A stretch of DNA of 64,000 bases. It comes from DYRB01 sp963709645. GTDB taxonomy: Bacteria > Pseudomonadota > Gammaproteobacteria > Chromatiales > Chromatiaceae. Both the position numbers and the translations under genes were made by a program. A model generated the notes under the pieces. The model was given only the letters and a program-made list of their open reading frames with translations. It made no database searches and was not told the origin of the DNA. Shown one piece after another: positions 44,717-52,098 of the stretch (positions are counted from its first letter, which is position 1; each line of letters opens with the position of its first letter). Location: NCBI GenBank assembly GCA_963709645.1, contig CAVPXP010000002.1, forward strand, positions 1-64,000, read 5' to 3'.

Positions 44717-45808
44717 CGGAGCCCCTGAGCCTGCAACTGGTGGGCAGCAAGACCCTAGGCGGGGCGGAACGCTGGTTCGTGCGCTTCGCCGCAGCCCTGG
44801 CCGCGCACGGGGCCAAAGCGGAGCTGGGCATCCGCAGCGGCAGCGACCTGGAGCATCTGGCCGGCGACTTGTCCCCTTTACCGCTGCACCGCCTGCCCTT
44901 CTTGAGCGTCTGGGACCCCTGGTCACGACTCGCCGTATCCCGGCTGATCCGACGGGTCCGCCCGGATCTCGTCCAGACCTACATGGGGCGGGCGACGCGG
45001 CTCACCCACTTGAGCCCGGACCCGAAACCGGGCCGCGGCCCGGTCCATGTGGCTCGGCTGGGCGGCTACTACAAGCTCGACCCCTACCTTCACGCCCACG
45101 CCTGGATCGGCAACACCCGGGGTCTGTGCGATTGGATGGTGCGCCAGGGCCTGCCGGCCGCGCGGGTATTCCACATCTACAACTTCGCCGAGCCCGCGCG
45201 CCCGGTCGCGGAGCCGGAGGTCAAGGCCCTCCGCGCCAAGCTGGCCCTGCCAGACGACGCCTGGGTCTTGTTGGCGCCGGGCCGCTTCGTCCGGGTCAAG
45301 GGGCATGCGGACTTGCTTGAAGCCATGGCGATGCTGCCCCGCGAGGTCGCTGGACGTCCCCTGCGCTTGATCCTGCTTGGAGAGGGTGTCCTGCGCCCCC
45401 GATCTGGAGCGACAGGCCGCCAGGCTCGGCATCGCGGACAGGCTGGTCTGGCCAGGCTGGCAGACGGACCCAGGCGCCTTCTTCCGCCTGTCCGACCTGG
45501 TGGCGTTCCCATCCCTGGAGGAAGAGACCCTGGGGAATGTCATCCTCGAAGCCTGGGCCTGGCAGCGCCCGCTGGTCACCAGTCTGTTCCGCGGGGCCCG
45601 TGAGATCGCCCATCACGGGGAGGACGCCTGGTGCGTCCCCTGCGGCGACCCCTGGGCCCTGGCCGCCGGTATCCGCACACTCATCGAGGACCAGAGCCTG
45701 GCTGCGGCCCTGGTGGAGTGCGGAAGGCGCCGGGTTCAGGCCGAGTTCGGGCGCGACGCCATCGTCTCGCAGTACCTCGACCTGTACCGGGGCCTGACCG
45801 GGTCCTGA
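44713..45808 (+). CDS. Glycosyltransferase family 4 protein with a +1 frameshift
   Basis: GTG 44713 overlaps the previous stop. The first frame reads LQLVGSKTLGGAERWFVRFA through VLLAPGRFVRVKGHADLLEA to LRLILLGEGVL; from about 45400 the family sequence continues in the next frame (PDLERQAARLGIADRLVWPG, FPSLEEETLGNVILEAWAWQ) to the stop at 45808. The break coincides with five C at 45397-45401; with four C the protein is a continuous GT4 of about 364 residues (LRPDLERQ). Either a sequencing or assembly slip, or a phase-variable homopolymer. Confidence 0.82.
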
Positions 45809-45815
45809 GCCGCCC

Positions 45816-46580
45816 ATGAGCATCTCCATCCTCATGTATCACCAGGTTGGGCACTTCCCATCCATGCGGACCCATCGCGCCAACTATTGCGACGCCGGGC
45901 GCTTCGCCGCCCAGATGGCCCTGCTGCACCACCTGGGCTGGCGGGTGCTGGACCTGGACCAGGCCCTGACCTGTCTCAGGGGCGAGTCGCCGATCCCGCC
46001 CCGGGCCGTGGTCCTGACCTTCGACGATGCCTACGAAAACTTCGCGGACCATGCCTTGCCAGTCCTGCAACGCTGGGGCTACCCAGCCACGGTCTATGCC
46101 ATCAGCGGCTGGCTGGGACGGCCCATCGCTTGGGCATCCCAGGAGCCTGGCCGGCCGGTTCCTGGCCTGATGTCCGGGTCGCGCCTGCGCGAGGTCCGCG
46201 CCGCCGGCATCGCCGTCGGATCTCACTCCGCGAGCCACGCCAAGCTCGGCGAGCTGGGCCCCGAACGGCAGCGTGAGGAGTTGGCAGACAGCAAGGCGGC
46301 CCTGGAGGACTTGCTGGGTGAGCCCGTCCGGCACCTCTGCTACCCCTTCGGGAGTTTCGACCTAGGGGCGGTTAGGGCCGCCGCGGCGGCGGGCTACGTC
46401 AGCGCCACCACCTGCCTGCGCGGGGCTGCCACTCCCCAGGACCACCCACTGGCACTGCCGCGCAAGGCCATCTCCTTCGGCGACAACCTGCTCGGCTACT
46501 GGTGGAAGCTGGCCATCAAGGACGCGCCCAAACCCGCCCTCATGGAGTGGCGCCAGCGGCTGGCGGAGGAGCCTCTGTGA
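45816..46580 (+). CDS. Polysaccharide deacetylase (NodB-type) family protein
   Basis: A 254-residue carbohydrate esterase-4-like protein. ISILMYHQVGHFPSMRTHRA is the usual start; VVLTFDDAYENF holds the catalytic and metal Asp pair; VGSHSASHAKLGEL holds the HxxxH metal ligands; CYPFGSFDLGAVRAAAAAGY is motif 3/4. No signal peptide, so it probably acts in the cytoplasm on a nucleotide- or lipid-linked sugar. It overlaps waaA by one base. Confidence 0.87.
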   Translation: MSISILMYHQVGHFPSMRTHRANYCDAGRFAAQMALLHHLGWRVLDLDQALTCLRGESPIPPRAVVLTFDDAYENFADHALPVLQRWGYPATVYAISGWLGRPIAWASQEPGRPVPGLMSGSRLREVRAAGIAVGSHSASHAKLGELGPERQREELADSKAALEDLLGEPVRHLCYPFGSFDLGAVRAAAAAGYVSATTCLRGAATPQDHPLALPRKAISFGDNLLGYWWKLAIKDAPKPALMEWRQRLAEEPL

Positions 46581-47881
46581 TGCATCGCGTTTACGACCTC
46601 CTGCTCTACCTGGTCCTACCCTTCGCCCTGCTCCGCCTGCTCTGGCGCAGCCGGCGCCTGCCGGCCTACCGGGAGCGCTGGCAGGAGCGCCTCGGCCACT
46701 ACGATGGGGCCGACCTGAGGGCGGGGGTCTGGATCCACGCCGTTTCCGTGGGGGAGGTCCAGGCGGCCCAGCCGGTGATCCGCCACCTGCTGGAGCACGG
46801 CTCCCGCCCAGGGCCAGGCCTGGCGTCCGATCAGCAGTCAGGCGAAGGGGTCATGGTGACCACCACCACGCCGACCGGCTCGGCACGGCTACGGGCCCTG
46901 TTCGAGGACCGCGTCCGCCACGTTTATGCCCCCTACGACCTCCAGCCGGCGGTGGGGCGTTTCCTGGACACCGTTGCCCCGCGCCTGGTGCTGGTGATGG
47001 AGACGGAGGTCTGGCCCAACATTCTGCGGGCCTGCGAGCGGCGCGGGATACCGGTGGTCCTCGCCAATGCACGTCTCTCGCAGCGCTCCGCCGGGGGCTA
47101 TGCCCGGCTCGGTGGCTTCGCCCGGGAGACCTTCGCCCGCTTCACCCTCATCGCCGCTCAGGCCCAGGCGGACGCCGCGCGCTTTATCGAGCTCGGCGCC
47201 CCGCCCGAGCGGGTACAGGTCACCGGCAGCATCAAGTTTGACCTGCATCTGCCCGCCAGCCTGCGGGAGCAGGCCGAGGTCATGCGCCGCCTGTGGGGCA
47301 CCGAGCGTCCGGTATGGGTGGCCGCCAGCACCCACGAAGGGGAGGAGGAGCAGCTTCTGGCGGTCCATCGCCGGGTCTGCACCGAGGTGCCTGGGGCCCT
47401 CCTGGTACTCGTTCCCAGACACCCGGACCGTTTCGATCGGGTCGCGGCCCTGATCGCCCGGGAGGGCCTGACCCTGGCCCGGCGCAGCACCCATGACCCC
47501 TGCACAGCGCAGACGTCGGTCTTCCTGGGAGACACCATGGGAGAGCTGCAGGTCTTCCTCGCGGCGGCGGACATCGCCTTTGTCGGCGGCAGCCTGGTCA
47601 AGGTCGGCGGGCACAACCTCCTGGAGGCCGCCGCCGTCGGCGTGCCGGCGATCATCGGGCCCCACAGCTTCAACTTCGCAACCATTACCCGCCTCATGGT
47701 CGAGGAAGAGGCCGCGGCCCAGGTGGCCGACGCAGCAGGACTCAGCCGGCAGCTCTGCGCCTGGCTGACCGACGCCGCCGAGCGCGCCCGAATCGGCGAG
47801 AACGCCCTGCGGGTCATTACGGAAAACCGCGGCGCCCTGCCCCGGCTCCTGGGCCTGCTGGACGGCCTCCTGGGGCCATGA
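46580..47881 (+). CDS. waaA: 3-deoxy-D-manno-octulosonic acid (Kdo) transferase
   Basis: WaaA transfers Kdo to lipid A precursor, the first step of inner core assembly. 433 residues. An N-terminal membrane anchor (LLLYLVLPFALLRLLW) is followed by WIHAVSVGEVQAAQPVIRHL, VMETEVWPNILRACERRGIP, NARLSQRSAGGYARLGGFAR, and the donor-binding AASTHEGEEEQLLAVH and FVGGSLVKVGGHNLLEAAAV. A short stretch (GSRPGPGLASDQQSGEGV) between the first helices is extra relative to E. coli. Last gene of the cluster. Confidence 0.93.
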   Translation: MHRVYDLLLYLVLPFALLRLLWRSRRLPAYRERWQERLGHYDGADLRAGVWIHAVSVGEVQAAQPVIRHLLEHGSRPGPGLASDQQSGEGVMVTTTTPTGSARLRALFEDRVRHVYAPYDLQPAVGRFLDTVAPRLVLVMETEVWPNILRACERRGIPVVLANARLSQRSAGGYARLGGFARETFARFTLIAAQAQADAARFIELGAPPERVQVTGSIKFDLHLPASLREQAEVMRRLWGTERPVWVAASTHEGEEEQLLAVHRRVCTEVPGALLVLVPRHPDRFDRVAALIAREGLTLARRSTHDPCTAQTSVFLGDTMGELQVFLAAADIAFVGGSLVKVGGHNLLEAAAVGVPAIIGPHSFNFATITRLMVEEEAAAQVADAAGLSRQLCAWLTDAAERARIGENALRVITENRGALPRLLGLLDGLLGP

Positions 47882-47973
47882 CGCAGCCCTGCTAGCGCCA
47901 AGCGCTGCCATCGCCCCCTGCCACGCTGGGCGGTCCGGGGCCGCAGGGTAAGCTCCGCCAAGGGCCGCGGCAG

Positions 47974-48555
47974 CTAGTCCTTGAACAGCGACCAGACCTC
48001 GCGGAAGCGTTCGTGGGTCGAGTCCCCCAGCCATTCGAAGGCGACGGACTCGGCGTTGGTGATCTGGATCCCGCAATGACGCATCCGCTCCACAGCGTTG
48101 GCCCGATGGGCCGGGTGACGCGAACAGATCGCGTCCTCCACGACGAAGACCTGATAGCCCCATCGACGCAGGCCAGAGGCGGTCTGGACGATGCAAATGT
48201 GGGCCTCCATGCCCACCATCACCACCTGCTTGCGCCCGGGCTCGCGGTCCAGATTTCGCTCGAAGCCTGCCGCCGTGCAGCAGGAGAAGCACGTCTTCTC
48301 GGTGGGCTCCACTTCCGCCGGCAGGTCCTCGCGGATGGCGGGGACAATGTGGCCAAGCCCCTTCGAGTTGTGTTCGGTGGCGATGATCGGGAGCTGCAGG
48401 ATCTTGGCCGCGGCCACAAGGCGCTTGATGTTGGCCAGGGCGCTGGCGAGGTCGTCCGGCGGCATGGCCGCGGCCAGGCGCTCCTGGGCGTCGATGATCA
48501 GCAGTTGGGAGTAGCGCCCTTGGGACAGGGGCATCTCGGCCTGGTGGATGGTCAT
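47974..48555 (-). CDS. Isochorismatase-family hydrolase
   Basis: A 193-residue cysteine hydrolase. LLIIDAQERLAAAM (catalytic Asp), IATEHNSKGLGHIVPAIRED, EKTCFSCC and VVMVGMEAHICIVQTASGLR (the catalytic Cys position in 'GMEAHICV') match the YcaC/isochorismatase group. An AGGAGG site precedes ATG 48555; a longer upstream frame exists but has no family similarity. Substrate unknown. Confidence 0.85.
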   Translation of the reverse strand: MTIHQAEMPLSQGRYSQLLIIDAQERLAAAMPPDDLASALANIKRLVAAAKILQLPIIATEHNSKGLGHIVPAIREDLPAEVEPTEKTCFSCCTAAGFERNLDREPGRKQVVMVGMEAHICIVQTASGLRRWGYQVFVVEDAICSRHPAHRANAVERMRHCGIQITNAESVAFEWLGDSTHERFREVWSLFKD

Positions 48556-48676
48556 GGCGGTCCTCCTCGATACTTTGTTGGGATAGGGATGTGGCGCGCG
48601 GCTGATGAGGCCCCCGGACAAACCCGCCGCACCAACCAAAGGTCGGCCGAAACCCCGGCTTTGGCAAGCCTCCTGG

Positions 48677-49003
48677 TCAAGATGGCCCACCGCTGGTGAA
48701 ACCCGCTTCCACCGGGACCCTCAGGTAGAAGAGGTTCAGCCCCTGGCCGCGGATATGCTCGATGAAGGCATCCGCCTCCGCCTGCGTGACCACGAAGCCC
48801 ACCTCCACAGGCAGGTCGCCGGCCAGCTCGATGAAGCGGTCCTCGTGCAGCCGCCCCTTGCGGCCAAACCCCGCCAGGGCCCGGAAGGCCGAACCGCCAT
48901 GAATGCCCAGGCGTTGCGCCTCCTCCAACAGCCACTCGTAGGCCAGCCTGCGATGGTGGCGCCGGTTCTCGGCGACGTAGAACTTGAGGAAACAGCCCTG
49001 CAT
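48677..49003 (-). CDS. DUF190 domain protein next to crcB
   Basis: A 108-residue PII-like protein: MQGCFLKFYVAENRRHHRRL, YEWLLEEAQRLGIHGGSAFR, LAGFGRKGRLHEDRFIELAG, DLPVEVGFVVTQAEADAFIE. DUF190 genes are very often adjacent to crcB, so a supporting role in fluoride export or its control is inferred. ATG 49003; 59 bases after the crcB stop. Confidence 0.88.
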   Translation of the reverse strand: MQGCFLKFYVAENRRHHRRLAYEWLLEEAQRLGIHGGSAFRALAGFGRKGRLHEDRFIELAGDLPVEVGFVVTQAEADAFIEHIRGQGLNLFYLRVPVEAGFTSGGPS

Positions 49004-49062
49004 ACACGGCTCCTCGTCAGATGGGGTGGTGCCGCAGAGCGGGCGCCTGCGGGATGTCGGGG

Positions 49063-49452
49063 CTAACCCCGTGCCAGGAGCCAGTGGACCAAGCCGATCC
49101 CGGCGACCGTCATGGTCAGCGACCCCGCCAGGTGGGCGGCAGCCGCCCCCAGACCCCACAGGTACTGGCCCCGCAACAGCAGGTCAGCGACCTCGGCCGA
49201 GAAGGTCGAAAAGGTGGTCAGGCCGCCGAGGAACCCGGTAATCACCAGGAGGCGCACCTCCGGCGCCAGGCCGGGGTGCCGGTGGAACCAGGCGATGGCC
49301 AAGCCGACCAACAGGCCGCCCAGCAGATTCGCAGCCAGCGTGCCCAGGGGCAGGGTCGGGAAGAACGGGTTGAGCCGCAGACCGAGGAACCAGCGCAGCA
49401 GGGCCCCAAGCCCCGCCCCGGCGAACACAGAGATCACGGCAAGCGCGCTCAT
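49063..49452 (-). CDS. crcB: Fluoride efflux transporter CrcB
   Basis: A 129-residue four-span membrane protein forming dimeric fluoride channels. VFAGAGLGALLRWFLGLRLN, PLGTLAANLLGGLLVGLAIA and the hallmark ITGFLGGLTTFSTFSAEVAD are intact, the last holding the Phe/Thr fluoride path and Na-binding region. The upstream 138 bases do not contain a convincing fluoride riboswitch by eye. Confidence 0.93.
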   Translation of the reverse strand: MSALAVISVFAGAGLGALLRWFLGLRLNPFFPTLPLGTLAANLLGGLLVGLAIAWFHRHPGLAPEVRLLVITGFLGGLTTFSTFSAEVADLLLRGQYLWGLGAAAAHLAGSLTMTVAGIGLVHWLLARG

Positions 49453-49589
49453 GGCTCCGCACCCAATGCACCCGCCCGCGGCCGGGCAAGGGCGGGACAG
49501 ACCACTGAGCGGGTGGTACCGGGCGTATGTCGAGCGACCCTGGGGTGCAGCGCAGCGGACTCGGGTCTCGCCATCGCGCCCCGCCTGCG

Positions 49590-49910
49590 TCAGTAGGTCG
49601 GCATGGCGGGATCCACGTCCCGCGCCCAGGCCGCCACCCCGCCCTGTAGATTGATGACGTTGCGGAACCCCTGGTAGTCCAGGTACCCGGCGACCTGCTG
49701 GCTGCGGATACCGTGGTGACAGATCACGACCAGCTCGCTATCGCGGTCCAGCTCGTCCAGGGCCGAGGGGATCTGCCGCATGGGCAGGGAGCGCGCCCCT
49801 TCGATCCGGCAAATGCCGAATTCCCAGGGCTCGCGGACGTCCAGCAACTGGGGCGGCTCGCCGCCGTCCCGCAGGCGGGCGGCGAGGTCTCTAGGCAGCA
49901 TCTGCTTCAT
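49590..49910 (-). CDS. Rhodanese-like domain protein
   Basis: A 106-residue single-domain sulfurtransferase. LLDVREPWEFGICRIEGARS LPM and the active-site loop VVICHHGIRSQQVA with catalytic Cys, then INLQGGVAAWARDVDPAMPTY. It follows pcm after 14 bases in the same direction, an arrangement common in gammaproteobacteria. Carries persulfide sulfur to an unknown acceptor. Confidence 0.9.
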   Translation of the reverse strand: MKQMLPRDLAARLRDGGEPPQLLDVREPWEFGICRIEGARSLPMRQIPSALDELDRDSELVVICHHGIRSQQVAGYLDYQGFRNVINLQGGVAAWARDVDPAMPTY

Positions 49911-49924
49911 TTCGAGGCGCCTGG

Positions 49925-50590
49925 TCAGAAGACGAACCGTTCCGGTTCGACGGCGTTGGCCATTGCATCAATGCAGGTCTCAAACAGCGACTCGCGGCGG
50001 TATTCCGCCGCGCCAACCCGCGTGATGAGCAGGGCGGCCATGGCCGGGGCCTCGCCGACCACAGCAAACAGACGGCCACCAAGTCGCAGCTGTTGCTGCA
50101 GGGCCGCCAGGGACTCGTCGCTGGGCAGAGAGCCGGTCACGACAATGACCTCGAAGGGACCGCCTTCGACAGGCCCTGCAAGACCGTCGGCGGCACGCAC
50201 CTCCACGCCGTCGAATCCGATGCCTGACAGACGCTCGCGGGCCTCCGCGGCCAGCCCGGGCGCGAGCTCAAGGCTCAGCACCCGACCCCCGAGGCACGCC
50301 AGGCAGGCGCTCACGTAACCGGTGCCTGTGCCAATCTCCAGGACGCGATCTCCAGGCTTGACCGCCACCGCCTGGAGGAGGCGGCCCACCAGTTTGGGCG
50401 GGAGCATGTGCTGACCATCACCGATGGGGATGTCGACGTCGGCGTAGGCCAGGCTGAGGTAAGCGTCTGGTGCGAACCCTTCCCGTGCGACCTGGGCCAG
50501 CGCATCGAGTACACGATCATCCAGCACCCCCCAGGGCCGTACCTGCTGATGGATCATGTTGAAACGGGCTTGCTCTAGGGGCTGGTCCAT
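49925..50590 (-). CDS. pcm: Protein-L-isoaspartate O-methyltransferase
   Basis: A 221-residue SAM methyltransferase. DQPLEQARFNMIHQQVRPWG is the typical start of the short proteobacterial Pcm-like proteins; SAM-binding motif I is VLEIGTGTGYVSACLACLGG and post-I SLELAPGLAAEARERL. The usual Ser/Thr motif near residue 55 (YADVDIPIGDGQHMLPP) is present. ATG 50590. Such Pcm paralogues next to rhodanese genes may lack true isoaspartyl repair activity. Confidence 0.87.
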   Translation of the reverse strand: MDQPLEQARFNMIHQQVRPWGVLDDRVLDALAQVAREGFAPDAYLSLAYADVDIPIGDGQHMLPPKLVGRLLQAVAVKPGDRVLEIGTGTGYVSACLACLGGRVLSLELAPGLAAEARERLSGIGFDGVEVRAADGLAGPVEGGPFEVIVVTGSLPSDESLAALQQQLRLGGRLFAVVGEAPAMAALLITRVGAAEYRRESLFETCIDAMANAVEPERFVF

Positions 50591-51119
50591 TGCAGGTCTA
50601 CCTCGAAAGAACGGCTGACTGGAGGGGCAGCAGGCTTGCGGACGGCTTGGGGTAAGGTCACCGACCGAAGGCACGGACGGCGGCAAAGACTAAGGTGTTT
50701 GCCGCAGACTGGCAAGCCAAGTCCGTCCGGCCGCAGTCCGGCAGGCACCCGCCAGCCGCCTCTCGCGGTCTCGGGCCACCCGGGGCGACAACCCCCAGCA
50801 GCGGGTCCTTTGCCGCGCGTGCCACCCCCCGGCGGGGTCTGCCGATTCCGACTGTGGCAATGGAGCAGGTGGAGCGCGCGGGCGTGACCCTGGGCCTGAT
50901 CGAAGGCACTGGCGACGGGAGTCGCAGGTAAGCGGTTCACCAGGACGCTGAAGAAAATTGGTACACTCGCGCCCGCTTCGACGCTGGCAAGCAATGGATT
51001 CCCCCATGGATTACGGCGACGGGGCGCACAAGGCGAGACGAGACCCTGGGTTGACCCAGGGATCCGAGCCTCGACAATGCCCAAGCACTCACTCTGCGCA
51101 GCACAATAAGGAGACCGCT
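50591..51119. other. Intergenic region of about 530 bases with an aqpZ-proximal palindrome
   Basis: No convincing gene on either strand; the open frames are typical GC-rich noise. Near its right end the perfect palindrome CCCTGGGTTGACCCAGGG (51044-51061) lies 59 bases before the aqpZ ATG and could be an operator. Confidence 0.4.
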
Positions 51120-51860
51120 ATGCCCCTGCTCCAACGTTCCCTGGCCGAGCTGATCGGCACCTTCTGGCTGGTCCTCGGGGGGTGCGGCAGCGCCGTCCTC
51201 GCCGCCGTGTTCATGCACACCACCGACGCCACCACCTTTAGCCTGGGTATCGGCTTCCTGGGCGTAGCCCTGGCCTTCGGCCTGACCGTGGTCACCATGG
51301 CGTACGCCATCGGCCACATCTCCGGCTGCCACCTCAACCCGGCGGTTTCCGTCGGTCTGGCCGTCGGCGGCCGCTTCAGCTTCGCCGAGCTGCCCGTCTA
51401 CATCATCGCCCAGGTCCTGGGCGGCATCGCCGCCGCGTACGTGCTGCTGATCATCGCCAGTGGCCACGAAGGCTTCACGCTGGCGGCCAACAGCCTGGCG
51501 GTCAACGGCTTCGGCGACCTGTCCCCCGGCAAGTACAGCATGATGGCCGCCCTGGTCACCGAGGTGGTCATGACCGCCATGTTCCTGATCATCATCCTGG
51601 GCGCCACCGATAAGCACGGGATCACGAGCCACGGTGGCTTGGCCATCGGCCTGGGGCTAACCCTGATCCACCTCATCTCCATCCCGGTGACCAACACCTC
51701 GGTCAATCCCGCCCGCAGCACGGGCCCGGCCCTGGTCCTGTTCCTCAACGGTCACCCGGAGGCACTGGGTCAAGTCTGGCTCTTCTGGGTCGCCCCCATC
51801 GTCGGGGCCATCATCGGCGCCATCCTCTACGCCCTGATCTCCTCTGGCCGCAAGGCCTGA
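51120..51860 (+). CDS. aqpZ: Aquaporin Z
   Basis: A 246-residue MIP-family water channel with six spans and the two NPA motifs (SGCHLNPAVSVG and TNTSVNPARSTG). The Arg of NPAR and the LGGCGSAVLAA start are typical of AqpZ, not glycerol channels. AAGGAG lies before ATG 51120. Monocistronic. Confidence 0.94.
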   Translation: MPLLQRSLAELIGTFWLVLGGCGSAVLAAVFMHTTDATTFSLGIGFLGVALAFGLTVVTMAYAIGHISGCHLNPAVSVGLAVGGRFSFAELPVYIIAQVLGGIAAAYVLLIIASGHEGFTLAANSLAVNGFGDLSPGKYSMMAALVTEVVMTAMFLIIILGATDKHGITSHGGLAIGLGLTLIHLISIPVTNTSVNPARSTGPALVLFLNGHPEALGQVWLFWVAPIVGAIIGAILYALISSGRKA

Positions 51861-52098
51861 TCGGCTCCGCCCCAGCCCCGGGGCACACGCCCGCCGGACT
51901 TTCGGCGAAGCGTGGCCCCGGCGGCCCCAGCACACCTACTTGACCCACGGAGGGACGAGGTTTCCACCCCGCCCCGCCAGTCCCGCTCCTGGACAACGAG
52001 GGCGGGCACGATTGGCTCCTATGCCCCCGGTACCCGACCTGAAGTGGCCATAAGGGCGCGGAACCCGCGTGGGTTAAGGCCATCGGCTTGAGGCTACA

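Noticed and set aside
46889..48667. 592-codon minus-strand open frame over waaA and the isochorismatase-like gene.
   Set aside because: No domain; it covers two well-supported genes in other frames.
49453..49600. Possible fluoride riboswitch upstream of crcB (a CGATGG-like word is present).
   Set aside because: The conserved pseudoknot and the flanking stems of the crcB motif could not be traced by eye; a covariance-model search would decide.
50575..51084. 169-codon minus-strand frame upstream of aqpZ.
   Set aside because: Composition is Arg/Pro-rich noise, no ribosome-binding site and no recognised domain.
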